Shown here one piece after another: positions 8,367 through 16,700 of a stretch of DNA of 64,000 nucleotides. The position numbers were made by a program, and so were the translations under genes. The stretch lies in NCBI RefSeq assembly GCF_038181555.1, contig NZ_JBBWUA010000015.1:1-64000 (forward strand). Reading direction: 5' to 3'. A model generated the notes under the pieces. That model saw nothing but the letters and a program-made list of their open reading frames with translations. It did not search any database and had not been told where the DNA came from. Position 1 is the stretch's first letter. The number at the start of each line of letters is the position of its first letter. The stretch is from Desulfitobacterium sp038181555. Its GTDB lineage: Bacteria; Bacillota; Desulfitobacteriia; Desulfitobacteriales; Desulfitobacteriaceae.

Positions 8367-10619
8367 TTGGAGAAGAGACAGCCAGAGCAAGTTTTTGAAA
8401 GTAGTCACCTAGAGGATACGATAGCCATAGCCAGAGAACAATTAGCAGCCATAAGACGGAAAAATGAAGAAAATAAGGCGAATATTATCGCAGCCAAAAA
8501 AGAACTGAGAGAAGATACCTCCCATTCAATCGCGAATCTTTGGTCCAAGGATGACTTTCTCGACCTTGTCAATTTAAGTCAATTTGCGAACCAGGTATCT
8601 GACAAGCTCTCGGAGTATGATCTGCAAGCCAAGAAAATGTTGGCTTTAGAGAAATTGATCGATTCGCCCTATTTTGCCCGGATTGATTTTAAGTTTGACG
8701 GTGAGGCGGACTTTGAAAAGATCTATATCGGACGGTCATCCCTCCAAGATGAGCAAGGCTATGAAATGGTTGTCTACGACTGGCGCTCCCCAATCTCCAG
8801 CGTCTTTTACCGTTTTACCCTAGGAGAAGCGTTTTATGAATCCCCGAGCGGCAGGATCACCGGCCAAGTGAATCTTAAGCGCCAGTATGAAATCAAACGG
8901 GGTCAACTGGAATACTATTTTGATGCTGATGTTCAGATTATTGATGAATTTCTTAGAAAACTCCTTTCGCAAAATGCTTCCTCCCAGATGAAAACCATCG
9001 TGGAAACCATTCAAAAAGAACAGGATATGATTATCCGGGATATGGAAGTAGATCTAATGATGGTCCAAGGAGCAGCCGGAAGCGGCAAGACTTCAGTGGC
9101 CTTGCACCGGGCTGCTTATCTAATGTATCAGGGACTGACCGAGAAATTGACCCATAACAATATCGTGGTGATCTCACCTAACCGACTTTTTGAACGATAC
9201 ATTGCCAATGTCTTGCCAGAGCTGGGGGAGAGCCAAGTCAATTCCCTTTTGTTTGATGATATACTGAGTAACCTTTTACAGCGAGAGGATATCCAGACTA
9301 GGAATCAATTTTTGGAATCTGTGCTCACCTCCGAAAGTCAAGGAGGAGGAACAATCCTTAAGAACGCCATGAAATTCAAAGGGTCCAGCCAGTTTGTAGA
9401 GATTTTAAGACGCTTCATCGCGGATTTGCCTACGCACTGGATTGAGTTCACCGATATTTATTATGATGGGAAAGTATTGGCCAGCCGCCAATTATTAAAA
9501 ATCGAGCTCTTAAAAAGAAACCCAGAACTTCCTTTAAGCGTTCGCTTGCAGCACTTGGAAAAATCAATTTTAAAATCCGTTCATAAACAGCGCGGAGAGC
9601 GCTTGGAAAAGCTAAGAAGTTATGTTGCTGAAAAGCCCGAGCATGAGTTTGAAGTAGAAGAAGTGGCCCGAATGTTATCCATTCAGGAAAGTACAGTCCT
9701 GATCAAGACCATCCACAAGTTTACTGAATTGGATTACGTTGAACTCTACAGGAAGCTCTTCAGTGACAAAAACTATTTTTACAGCTTAGCCGAAGGTTTG
9801 GAATTGCCGGCTTGTATCGAGGATATCCTTAGCCTAACGCGCAAAAACCTGCAAAAAAGGGAATTGCAGCATGATGATGCTCTAGCCCTAGCTTTCTTAC
9901 AGTTAAAAACCAAGAGTAAAGCTGATTCTAAAGCTATAAAACAGGTGGTCATCGATGAAGCGCAGGATTATCATTCCATCCATTTTGAAATTCTAAAGGC
10001 ACTGTTTCCCAAAGCCCGCTATACCGTATTAGGTGATATCAATCAAACCATCGGCAAACAGGAGGATATAGCTCTCTATGATCGGGTCGCAAAAATCTTA
10101 GCTAAAGAAAAATCGACCCTGGTCACCTTGGCTAAAAGTTTTCGCTGTACCCAGGACATATTGGAGTACAGCGCTCAGTTTCTTAGTCCGGGTTTCACCC
10201 TTAACAGTTTTAGCCGAAAGGGAGACGCACCCGAGGTCTTTACTGCTCCAAACCAAGCGGCACTTGATCAGATAATCCTCAACGAGATTAATAACTGTCA
10301 AGAAAAAAGCTATCAGTCGATCGGGCTAATCTGCAAAGCAGAGAAAGACGCTAATGCTATATATGGACGCCTGAAGGATAAGCTATCCCTTCAATTGATT
10401 AATAGTGATACCGAAGTGGACTTAAAAGGTGTTTTCATCATCCCTGTATACCTGTCCAAAGGTCTGGAATTTGATGCGGTACTAATCTGTGATGTAGATG
10501 AGGGACATTTTCACAGTGAAGATGATAGAAATCTCTTATATATTGCCTGCACCAGAGCCCTACACCGCCTTAATTTGTTTTACACCGGGGATAGGAGTCC
10601 CTTGCTATCAGCTGAGTAG
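8367..10619 (+). CDS. helD: HelD-like UvrD/Rep superfamily 1 helicase (RNA polymerase recycling factor type)
   Basis: This 750-residue protein starts at TTG (8367) after an AGAGGGGG site. The N-terminal 120 residues form a charged helical, coiled-coil-like arm. Then comes the HelD-typical segment YIGRSSLQDEQGYEMVVYDW followed by RSPISSVFYRF. Walker A is GAAGSGKTSVALHRAAYL (about residue 236), Walker B is VVIDEAQDYH (about 528), and motif IV-VI elements are LAKSFRCTQDI and LSKGLEFDAVLI with a final YIACTRALH. In Bacillus, HelD binds RNA polymerase and uses ATP to free it from stalled complexes. The length and the N-terminal arm fit HelD rather than UvrD or PcrA. It appears to be transcribed alone. 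Confidence 0.85.
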   Translation: MEKRQPEQVFESSHLEDTIAIAREQLAAIRRKNEENKANIIAAKKELREDTSHSIANLWSKDDFLDLVNLSQFANQVSDKLSEYDLQAKKMLALEKLIDSPYFARIDFKFDGEADFEKIYIGRSSLQDEQGYEMVVYDWRSPISSVFYRFTLGEAFYESPSGRITGQVNLKRQYEIKRGQLEYYFDADVQIIDEFLRKLLSQNASSQMKTIVETIQKEQDMIIRDMEVDLMMVQGAAGSGKTSVALHRAAYLMYQGLTEKLTHNNIVVISPNRLFERYIANVLPELGESQVNSLLFDDILSNLLQREDIQTRNQFLESVLTSESQGGGTILKNAMKFKGSSQFVEILRRFIADLPTHWIEFTDIYYDGKVLASRQLLKIELLKRNPELPLSVRLQHLEKSILKSVHKQRGERLEKLRSYVAEKPEHEFEVEEVARMLSIQESTVLIKTIHKFTELDYVELYRKLFSDKNYFYSLAEGLELPACIEDILSLTRKNLQKRELQHDDALALAFLQLKTKSKADSKAIKQVVIDEAQDYHSIHFEILKALFPKARYTVLGDINQTIGKQEDIALYDRVAKILAKEKSTLVTLAKSFRCTQDILEYSAQFLSPGFTLNSFSRKGDAPEVFTAPNQAALDQIILNEINNCQEKSYQSIGLICKAEKDANAIYGRLKDKLSLQLINSDTEVDLKGVFIIPVYLSKGLEFDAVLICDVDEGHFHSEDDRNLLYIACTRALHRLNLFYTGDRSPLLSAE

Positions 10620-10735
10620 TTAGCGCGACTGATTAAATTATGCGAAGCTAATTTACTGAAGAAAAGGCTAAATATATTGATGGATTCACGATATAAGGCA
10701 GCAACTACGTAAAATTAAGTTAAGGAGTGAGGTGC

Positions 10736-10972
10736 TTGGTTTTCCAAAAAATAGCGGCGATTTTAGCTGAGATCATTGGCATTGATGATGAGGATATCAC
10801 CCCCAACACAGAGTTGAACCGTGAATACGGAATCAAGCCGGTGGACCTTGCCAAACTAATTATCGAATGTGAGCGGACATTTCAGATTACCATTCATGAT
10901 GAGGATGTCTATCGCTTCAGGTGCGTCAATGACCTTGTGGAGTATATCGAGCGGATTAAAGAAGAGGAGTAA
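10736..10972 (+). CDS. Acyl-carrier-protein-like protein lacking the phosphopantetheine serine
   Basis: The start is placed at TTG (10736) because the AAGGAG site at 10722-10727 is 8 bases away. The GTG at 10727 overlaps that site. The 78-residue product has the length and four-helix pattern of acyl carrier proteins: FQKIAAILAEIIGIDDEDITPNT, then ELNREYGIKPVDLAKLIIECE, then the acidic loop ITIHDEDVYRF and a final VNDLVEYIERIKEEE. Where ACPs read D-S-L (Ser carrying phosphopantetheine) this protein reads K-P-V, so it should not accept the cofactor by the normal route. It could be a non-carrying adaptor or a degenerate copy. It is probably monocistronic. Confidence 0.7.
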   Translation: MVFQKIAAILAEIIGIDDEDITPNTELNREYGIKPVDLAKLIIECERTFQITIHDEDVYRFRCVNDLVEYIERIKEEE

Positions 10973-11103
10973 CCGAAATATCAAAGCGTGACCGTCACAT
11001 AACTAAGGGGTTCCATTTTGGAGTTGAAAACGAAAAATCGCAGGGATGATAGCAGATTTCTAGCATGTTATTCATATCTAAAATCGCAAGATTTTAGTAG
11101 AAA

Positions 11104-11139
11104 ATTAGCCACGATTTGGTTTAATAAATCGTGGCTAAT
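11104..11139. terminator. Bidirectional-looking terminator hairpin between convergent genes
   Basis: A perfect 14-bp stem ATTAGCCACGATTT / AAATCGTGGCTAAT encloses an 8-base loop and has an A-rich left flank. It lies in the 305-base gap between the ACP-like gene (plus) and the YjbR gene (minus), 130 to 140 bases from each. Nothing else was seen in the gap. Confidence 0.65.
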
Positions 11140-11277
11140 TACACTTCGAGTTGGTTGAACCACCTTATGTCGCTTAATGGGAAAAATATGCATTAACCCA
11201 ACCACACGTTATGCTCGTTTTGTTCAATCAGACAAATTAGAATTTGTGAATTATATTTAATTCTTGTTCAGTAATTT

Positions 11278-11634
11278 CTATTTTGTCAAAACATAACTCA
11301 TATTAATTAAATCGTAGATTTCCTCTTTAGGAAAAGAGCTATCCAAAACAATTGTGATCCAGTGTTCTTTATTCATATGGTATGCAGGCAAAATCCCTTG
11401 TTGACCTCTTAATAAACTGTTTAATGCTGGGTCACACTTTAAGTCTAATATCTCAGCACTTCCTTTTCCTGTTAAGCCTAATTTAATTCTTTGTACATTC
11501 ATAATTAGTCCGTACCATTTACCACCACCATCATGTCTAAGTACCGCATAATCTGGATATTTAAACCAAGGATAGTCTGGTTCTGTATCAAATTTTTCCT
11601 TTACATAAGCAAAAATTTCTTCTCTTTCTATCAT
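11278..11634 (-). CDS. MmcQ/YjbR family protein
   Basis: This 118-residue protein has the features of the MmcQ/YjbR family: YVKEKFDTEPDYPW at the start, the central YAVLRHDGGGKWYGLIMNV strand pair, LDLKCDPAL, then GILPAYHMNKEHWITIVLD and a C-terminal helix in which LI is followed by SYVLTK. Members are small cytoplasmic proteins with a CyaY-like DNA-binding-type fold, and their role is not established. The start ATG follows a GGGAGC site. It stands alone, convergent with the ACP-like gene. Confidence 0.85.
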   Translation of the reverse strand: MIEREEIFAYVKEKFDTEPDYPWFKYPDYAVLRHDGGGKWYGLIMNVQRIKLGLTGKGSAEILDLKCDPALNSLLRGQQGILPAYHMNKEHWITIVLDSSFPKEEIYDLINMSYVLTK

Positions 11635-11893
11635 AAAAATGCTCCCGAAATTACTATTTATCTACAGTTTATATAAATAATCTTTACTTCGCAGTTTCTT
11701 ACAAGTGCGCGAAAAGTCACCACTAAATTTTACAATGGAAAAATGGTAAAATGCTCTTTTTGCATTTTCGAATTACTTTTCTACTCGAAGATATCCTGCA
11801 GAGTCAGATTGGTTATAGGCAGAGGGTGGTTGGGGAACATAAGAAATCGCATGTCGCGTTTTCTATTGTCGGGACTCCTTATTACCTTATTAC

Positions 11894-12205
11894 TTAGTTA
11901 TTGTAGGCTGGCATATCGGGGCCTGTAATATGATGGCGATGTCCGACATCATAAGTGGTATAGAAGTCCCAATTGTGCACGTGGTACCCTCCCGGAATAC
12001 TCAGTGCAGGGCCAGAAGTGGACTTGTAATAGTGGGAATGACCATGTTCGTACATGACCCAGCTCTCAGATTGATGAATGTGACTACCGTCAGAAGTAGG
12101 TATTGCTGGTCCGGTGATATCTAGGCATTGATGGGAATGTCCATTGTCACATGAGGTATGTGTCACGCTACCGTGATTATGGCTTAAAAATCCCTGATTT
12201 GACAT
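11894..12205 (-). CDS. YmaF-like histidine-rich protein
   Basis: This 103-residue protein is rich in His (about 17 percent), with repeated H-x-H patterns. Units such as HGSVTHTSCDNGHSHQ, TGPAIPT-x-DGSHIH, YEHGHSHYYKSTSGPA, YHVHNWDFYTTYDVGHRHHITGP match the YmaF family of Bacillus and clostridia. The roughly 40-residue spacing between 'GHSH' or 'GHRH' and 'TGPA' or 'TGPD' shows internal repetition. The His clusters suggest metal binding, but no function is known. The ATG at 12205 has an AGGAGGG site and lies inside the last 29 bases of the upstream DUF5317 gene, so the two are translationally coupled. Confidence 0.8.
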   Translation of the reverse strand: MSNQGFLSHNHGSVTHTSCDNGHSHQCLDITGPAIPTSDGSHIHQSESWVMYEHGHSHYYKSTSGPALSIPGGYHVHNWDFYTTYDVGHRHHITGPDMPAYNN

Positions 12206-12770
12206 GAGTGTCGCCCTCCTTCACAGCATTATATGCCGTTGGTCGGCGCATTTGCTTGACTATAAAAACTACCATGCTTAGGTCGATAAGAACATCCCCT
12301 AAGCTGAAAAGCTGTTTCCCGAAAATAGGGATATTAGCATAAAAAATATCGGCTAGAAAGCCTAACCGAGTTGCTTCTGTAAGGATTCCATGGGTGCCCG
12401 TTCCTGTCTCGAGAAGCTGCCGGCTTGATTCCGGGACAAAGGTTGGATCGACGGGCATTAGCCCTCCATTGAGAATAATCACTGCAGAATTTAAGGCGAT
12501 TCCCAGAGTAACCAAACGAAAGCCCCGAAAAGCTCGATTCGTCCATGTAAAACCCATCAAGAAAAGGTAAGAGAGAGAGTGAGCAAGAGGAATAATCCAG
12601 TGGCTTGACCAGCCGAGGCTAAACTTTACGGACCAAAAGGCAAAGATTTGCAAAAGAGCTCCTAAGAATAAGAGCTCTAAACGTTTAAAATTTGTACTTA
12701 TAAGAGAATTAAAGCTGCCGCCGGAAAAAAAACCGATAAGTACAGCTATTATCACTGATTCGAGCAGCAT
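12177..12770 (-). CDS. DUF5317 family membrane protein
   Basis: This 197-residue protein has about five hydrophobic segments (ESVIIAVLIGFFSGG at the N-terminus, LELLFLGALLQIFAFW, PLAHSLSYLFLMGFTW, LVTLGIALNSAVIILNGGLMPV, DVLIDLSMVVFIVKQ). The conserved NGGLMPVDPTFVPES region and the GDVLID element near the C-terminus are typical of DUF5317. Its role is unknown. In related genomes such proteins often neighbour HD-GYP genes, as here: the HD-GYP gene lies 27 bases upstream on the same strand and the YmaF-like gene overlaps downstream, so the three probably form one operon. Confidence 0.8.
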   Translation of the reverse strand: MLLESVIIAVLIGFFSGGSFNSLISTNFKRLELLFLGALLQIFAFWSVKFSLGWSSHWIIPLAHSLSYLFLMGFTWTNRAFRGFRLVTLGIALNSAVIILNGGLMPVDPTFVPESSRQLLETGTGTHGILTEATRLGFLADIFYANIPIFGKQLFSLGDVLIDLSMVVFIVKQMRRPTAYNAVKEGDTHVKSGIFKP

Positions 12771-12797
12771 TTATTTCTTTCCTCTCTTTTTCCTCAT

Positions 12798-14087
12798 TCA
12801 ACATTTAGCTATTTGTACGTCTTTACGTGGCGATAGTAGCTTTTGAGGATTTTCTCTTTGCACTATACTATCAAACGCAGCTACAACGTCCGGATCCAGC
12901 TGACTGCCTGAGACACGTCGCAATTCGGTTAAGGCTTCGACCGGGGAAAGAGGCTCTCGGTAACTTCTGCTTGAAGTCATGGCGTCATAGGCATCGGCCA
13001 CAGCAATGATCCGGCTTTCTAGGGGTATCTCCTGGCCTTTTATGCCGTCAGGATAGCCATTACCATCGAAGCGCTCATGATGAGAACGCACCGTGGTGCT
13101 TACATCAAAGAGAAAGTCAATGCTTCGGACAATTTGCTCCCCAATGGCCGAGTGGTTGCGAATAATCTCCCACTCCGCTTCGGTGAGTTTCCCACTTTTA
13201 TTTAGAATGTCTTCGTTGACCCCGATTTTGCCCACATCATGCAGAACCCCGGCATACTTGATAAACTCGACACGATCCTCAGCGAGCTTTAACTCCTCGG
13301 CAATTTTGACCGACCACTCGGCAACCCGACTGGAATGACCACTAGTATAGGAGTCCTTCGCTTCCAAAGCAGTGACAAGTGCTTCGACCGTGTTAAGGTA
13401 GTTCTTGCGCATATCCATATAAAGTTGGAAAGAATGGCGTGCGAGGAGTAGGGGAACAAATAGGAGAAGTAAGGCCAATTCCCCAAACTCTCGATAGATC
13501 ATGGAAGTAAGGATTGCCAGGGGAGCAAGGGCTAAAAAGTTAGGAATTGACCAACGAATATTGATTCTCCACATGAACCATGGAGATTTATCAAACAGTG
13601 CTCCTAGTGCAATAGAGACAATGGTTACATTCAGAAGACTATAGGAGAAAGCAGCAGCAAAATAGCTGATTAGATTGACTATATCGAATCGAGCGTGCTG
13701 AGCTTGAAGAAGATTAAAAACCAAGTAGGCAAACGAAATGGAAATTACATATTGGGAGGTATTAAAAATCCTTTTGTAAAGCAATTGTTCCTTTCCGCCC
13801 TTGCCACAAACCAGCATGCCGGCTACTAAAACAACGGGGATCGTTATGCCTATAGGAAAAAGAATAAGACAGGCCATAAAAATTGCATAGCCAACTGTTA
13901 CATATCCTCCCTTAGGAAGCGATACAGGTAGGGATTCGCTAATCACTGCTAGAAGAGCAAAGACAAACAAACCCATTACATCGGAAAGGTGCCAGGAATG
14001 GTTAGAGATAAACCAAAATGAAAGCCCTAGGCCGAGAGTCACAACAACATAAAAAAGTTTTTTGAAGCTGGAAGGTAATTCTTTCAT
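12798..14087 (-). CDS. Membrane-bound HD-GYP domain protein (predicted c-di-GMP phosphodiesterase)
   Basis: The start is set at the ATG at 14087 (MKELPSSFKKLF), preceded by GAGGA. The TTG 15 bases further upstream would include the binding site itself. The 429-residue protein has an N-terminal region with about eight membrane segments (residues 10 to 215; MASE-type sensor, VGYAIFMACLILFPIG). A short linker and a complete HD-GYP domain follow: HSSRVAEWS, the catalytic HD in AGVLHDVGKIGV (near residue 280), and the signature HHERFDGNGYP (near residue 334), then RIIAVADAYDAMTSSRSYR. HD-GYP enzymes hydrolyse cyclic di-GMP, and all expected metal-ligand residues are present. The stimulus sensed is unknown. 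Confidence 0.9.
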   Translation of the reverse strand: MKELPSSFKKLFYVVVTLGLGLSFWFISNHSWHLSDVMGLFVFALLAVISESLPVSLPKGGYVTVGYAIFMACLILFPIGITIPVVLVAGMLVCGKGGKEQLLYKRIFNTSQYVISISFAYLVFNLLQAQHARFDIVNLISYFAAAFSYSLLNVTIVSIALGALFDKSPWFMWRINIRWSIPNFLALAPLAILTSMIYREFGELALLLLFVPLLLARHSFQLYMDMRKNYLNTVEALVTALEAKDSYTSGHSSRVAEWSVKIAEELKLAEDRVEFIKYAGVLHDVGKIGVNEDILNKSGKLTEAEWEIIRNHSAIGEQIVRSIDFLFDVSTTVRSHHERFDGNGYPDGIKGQEIPLESRIIAVADAYDAMTSSRSYREPLSPVEALTELRRVSGSQLDPDVVAAFDSIVQRENPQKLLSPRKDVQIAKC

Positions 14088-14138
14088 TTTTATCCTCTGC
14101 AATCATAAAAATTTATAGATTGGCCGGCAAAGTTACAA

Positions 14139-14213
14139 TTAGATTTTGTAGTTAGCGCCACCAGCGAGAACTAGAGTTACAAGAATAGCAAGTACCTTGT
14201 ATAGTTTGCTCAT
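14139..14213 (-). CDS. Predicted 24-residue membrane peptide
   Basis: A short open frame encodes MSKLYKVLAILVTLVLAGG followed by ANYKI and a TAA stop. It has a good ribosome binding site (AAAGGGGGT) 7 to 8 bases before the ATG. The composition (positively charged start, one hydrophobic helix) is that of a small single-pass membrane peptide or a signal-like leader. It lies between the 220-residue unknown gene and the HD-GYP gene on the same strand. It resembles AgrD-type precursors in its N-terminal helix but has no cysteine and no C-terminal acidic tail, so an autoinducer role is unlikely. Evidence is the ribosome binding site and composition only. Confidence 0.5.
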   Translation of the reverse strand: MSKLYKVLAILVTLVLAGGANYKI

Positions 14214-14352
14214 TACGGTTACCCCCTTTATCTATAAATAGATCAGGTTTAACCGCTTCGCTCATTTTTCCGCTTCGCTAAAAAGGAAAAGGCGCAAATC
14301 TTTGCTACTTTAGCCGGCCAAAAATAACGGCTATAAATAACGGTTTTGGTGC

Positions 14353-15015
14353 TTAATAGAACCACAACTTACGGTTCACAGCATCCAAAGTTGCCTTAAC
14401 CACAGCTTCTCTTTCGTCATTTTTAACTAAAGCACAACCGACTAAGCTTTGTTCTCCAATAGGTGTAATTAAGCTGAGCACCACCTGTGCGACATGATGC
14501 TTGCCTAGACGTGTAATCGCTACATCCTCAGTAGCGAAGACCAGCTTATTCGTTAGGGATGTGTGTAAAGCATTGATGGTGGCCTCCACCAAAAGGCGGA
14601 GTTTGGTATAGGTTGTGGAGGTTCCAGAGGCGACACCTTCGTATATCTCATTTCCAATCGAGAGTTCTACCTTTATTTCAGCCTTCGTGTTGATGGTACG
14701 GAGAGATACACTTACGAGCTTTGGTCGCAGTTGTGTACCATCTAGAGAAGGACTGGATGTTTCTGTTTCACTCTCCTGCTGTTCTAGCTGCTCTATTTGC
14801 ACAACACTAATAATTTTATGGTCAATTTCTATACCGAATTGAGCGGCTAACATCGATTCTACATCTCGGACGATTTGTTTTGGGTTTCGATCTGAATTCG
14901 CAAGTATATGAATTTCGACAATTTCATTGGCTGCATTGGCTTTGATTCTAGTCGATATTACGGAGCGAACCTTTTTTATTGCTTGCTCACAGGGTGTCCA
15001 GGTCGTCTCAGACAT
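14353..15015 (-). CDS. Conserved protein of unknown function
   Basis: The start is set at the ATG at 15015 (MSETTWTPCEQ) because of a GGGAGGAAC site 4 to 6 bases upstream. A longer in-frame start at 15078 lacks one. I do not recognise a named domain in the 220-residue product. It has an N-terminal alpha/beta segment with the pattern NEIVEIHILANSDRNPKQIV followed by RDVESMLAAQFGIEIDHKII, then a Gln/Glu/Ser-rich linker (residues 85-105). A second alpha/beta module follows, in which the pattern strand-strand-helix (VSLRTINTKAEIKVEL, LLVEATINALH, VVLSLITPIGEQSLVGCALV) may be a duplication. No membrane segment is seen. It heads the run toward the HD-GYP gene and could belong to that regulon. Confidence 0.7.
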   Translation of the reverse strand: MSETTWTPCEQAIKKVRSVISTRIKANAANEIVEIHILANSDRNPKQIVRDVESMLAAQFGIEIDHKIISVVQIEQLEQQESETETSSPSLDGTQLRPKLVSVSLRTINTKAEIKVELSIGNEIYEGVASGTSTTYTKLRLLVEATINALHTSLTNKLVFATEDVAITRLGKHHVAQVVLSLITPIGEQSLVGCALVKNDEREAVVKATLDAVNRKLWFY

Positions 15016-15132
15016 AAAGTTCCTCCCTAAACTGTGATGTTTTTCCAGTTCACCTATTTCGACACTACGCGCCAACATCCCTTCTTAAATTGGCTTAATT
15101 TTTCTAAATACACGAGAAGCCTGAAATTGAAG

Positions 15133-15159
15133 AAACCAGGTCTAAAAAAAGCCTGGTTT
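15133..15159 (-). terminator. Terminator after the MFS transporter gene
   Basis: Stem AAACCAGG / CCTGGTTT has an A-rich loop on the plus strand, so a T-run lies in the loop when read on the minus strand. It sits about 22 bases past the transporter stop codon. Confidence 0.6.
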
Positions 15160-15180
15160 CACTCATAAACATGACACGAG

Positions 15181-16467
15181 TCAAGATGAAGTTGCGCACT
15201 TCTTATACTCTAGTGGCTCACTCTTTAAAAAGATAGTGAGAAAAGCGGCTACAAGGCAGAGAGAAGCAGCAATCAGATAAGCATAGAAGTAACTATTGGT
15301 GAGATCGACAACGGTTCCAGCCATGAGGGGGCCGAAAACTCCACCCACACCCCAAGCAGTGAAGACCAGTCCGTAGTTAACCCCGCCATTTTTTGTGCCG
15401 AAAAAATCATAGGTGGCTGAGGGGAAGAGAGAAAGGAGTGAACCATAGCTTAAGCCAGTCATGATAGCACCAAGGGCAATCAGGGCGGGGCTGCTATAGA
15501 AAGCGAAGGCTAGCATATTAAATCCTTGCAGGGTAAAAAAGATGCGCATGGTCCAGCCTCTGCCGATCCGATCCGAGAGCCAGCCTGCTAATACGCGACC
15601 TCCGGCGTTGAAGATGGCCAATAGGGCCACCATGGCAAAGCCCCAAGAGACCCCAGTCTGAAGTTTGGTGATGGTGGAAAGTTGCCCGATGATCATGAGA
15701 CCTGCTGTGGCACCGGCAGCAAACATTAGCCAGAGTAAAAAGAAACGGGAATCCTTAAGCATTTCTTGCCAGGTAAAATCAGTTGCTACAGGTCCTAGGG
15801 ATGGTAATGTAGCGCTTGAAGATGTGGAAGCGGAGGTAGGAGTAGAGTCTGGGGAAGAAGGTGTGGATTTCCGAGATGATATTGAGTTGTTGATTGACGG
15901 ACTGAGGGGAACTGCGAGGATTTGGGAGAGAGCAACAATGGCGAAGAGGAAAAGTAAACCTTCGATGCGAAAGGCACCCTTGACACCGAAATTGCCGATG
16001 AGAACGTTAGTTAGGGGAGCGATATAGAGGGAAGCGAGGCCAAATCCAGCCACAACAATTCCGGAGATCAGGCCTTTCTTTTGGGGAGGAAACCATTTTA
16101 CAGCGGCCGGAGTAGCTGCTGAATACCCAAGTCCGATACCCATGCCCGCAATCAGACCAAAGGTTAGAATGAGGATAAAGAGCGAATCAGTAAAGCTGCT
16201 CAGAATCAGCCCACCACCGGCAAAAATTCCACCTGCCGTGGCGACCCAACGGGGACCAAAGCGGTCTTGTAAGCGACCGCCGGGTACCATCATCAGAGCG
16301 AATACAGCACAGGCTACGGTATAGGGAAGGGAGGCAGCAGTCTTCGACCAGGCTAACTGCTCCGTTAAGGCAGCGGCAAAAACACTCCAGGTATAGAGTA
16401 CTCCTAGGGCCAAATTAATACCCGTGCCGGCTAGGGTCACAGTCCACCCGCGGGTCGTCTTATTCAT
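15181..16467 (-). CDS. MFS transporter, oxalate:formate antiporter (OFA) family
   Basis: This 428-residue protein has the N-terminus TRGWTVTLAGTGINLALGVLYTWSVF, which is typical of OFA-family permeases. It has about 12 membrane helices with a long hydrophilic Ser/Thr/Pro-rich loop after helix 6 (SRKSTPSSPDSTPTSAS). The MFS motif between helices 2 and 3 reads GRLQDRFGPRWVA, and the repeat in the second half reads GWLSDRIGRGW. GYSAATPAAVKWFPPQKKGLISG matches the family. Substrates in OFA are small carboxylates such as oxalate, formate, lactate or acetate. The neighbouring acetyl-CoA synthetase on the same strand suggests a monocarboxylate, but this is inference. The ATG follows an AAGGAGAG site. 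Confidence 0.88.
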   Translation of the reverse strand: MNKTTRGWTVTLAGTGINLALGVLYTWSVFAAALTEQLAWSKTAASLPYTVACAVFALMMVPGGRLQDRFGPRWVATAGGIFAGGGLILSSFTDSLFILILTFGLIAGMGIGLGYSAATPAAVKWFPPQKKGLISGIVVAGFGLASLYIAPLTNVLIGNFGVKGAFRIEGLLFLFAIVALSQILAVPLSPSINNSISSRKSTPSSPDSTPTSASTSSSATLPSLGPVATDFTWQEMLKDSRFFLLWLMFAAGATAGLMIIGQLSTITKLQTGVSWGFAMVALLAIFNAGGRVLAGWLSDRIGRGWTMRIFFTLQGFNMLAFAFYSSPALIALGAIMTGLSYGSLLSLFPSATYDFFGTKNGGVNYGLVFTAWGVGGVFGPLMAGTVVDLTNSYFYAYLIAASLCLVAAFLTIFLKSEPLEYKKCATSS

Positions 16468-16555
16468 AGTCTCTCTCCTTTCCTTAGAAGGGGAATAATG
16501 TGAATTATCGAGGTGACTTTGTAAGAAAGGCTTAGGTCCAAAGTGGAATTGGATT

Positions 16556-16575
16556 AATATGACCTAAGTCATATT
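16556..16575. promoter_or_regulatory. Perfect palindrome upstream of the MFS gene, putative operator
   Basis: AATATGAC-CTAA-GTCATATT (20 bp) is a perfect inverted repeat about 90 bases before the transporter start. The TATGAC-N4-GTCATA form resembles Crp/Fnr-family binding sites, a family expanded in Desulfitobacterium. The regulator is unknown. Confidence 0.45.
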
Positions 16576-16652
16576 TCTGTCGGTTTATTTAGTCAGAGTC
16601 TTTGACATTAATCTCCGAGATTCTAAGGAAGTAATGTGTGATAGAGTCAGAG

Positions 16653-16682
16653 AAAGGCTAGGGGGAAAACCCTAGCCTTTTA
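16653..16682 (-). terminator. Terminator after acetyl-CoA synthetase gene
   Basis: Stem AAAGGCTAGGG / CCCTAGCCTTT (11 bp, perfect) has a short loop (GGAAAA). On the minus strand a T-rich tail follows. It lies about 120 bases past the end of the synthetase gene. Confidence 0.65.
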
Positions 16683-16700
16683 ATTCGTAAGTCCGTTCAA

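Noticed and set aside
14139..14213. AgrD-like autoinducer precursor
   Set aside because: The N-terminal helix is similar in character, but there is no cysteine, no C-terminal acidic tail and no AgrB-like gene nearby.
14215..14352. Possible c-di-GMP riboswitch upstream of the 24-residue peptide and HD-GYP gene
   Set aside because: A short GCAAAG and repeated GAAGCGG elements are present, but the conserved GGCAAACC...GACGCAAAGCC order of the class I riboswitch is missing.
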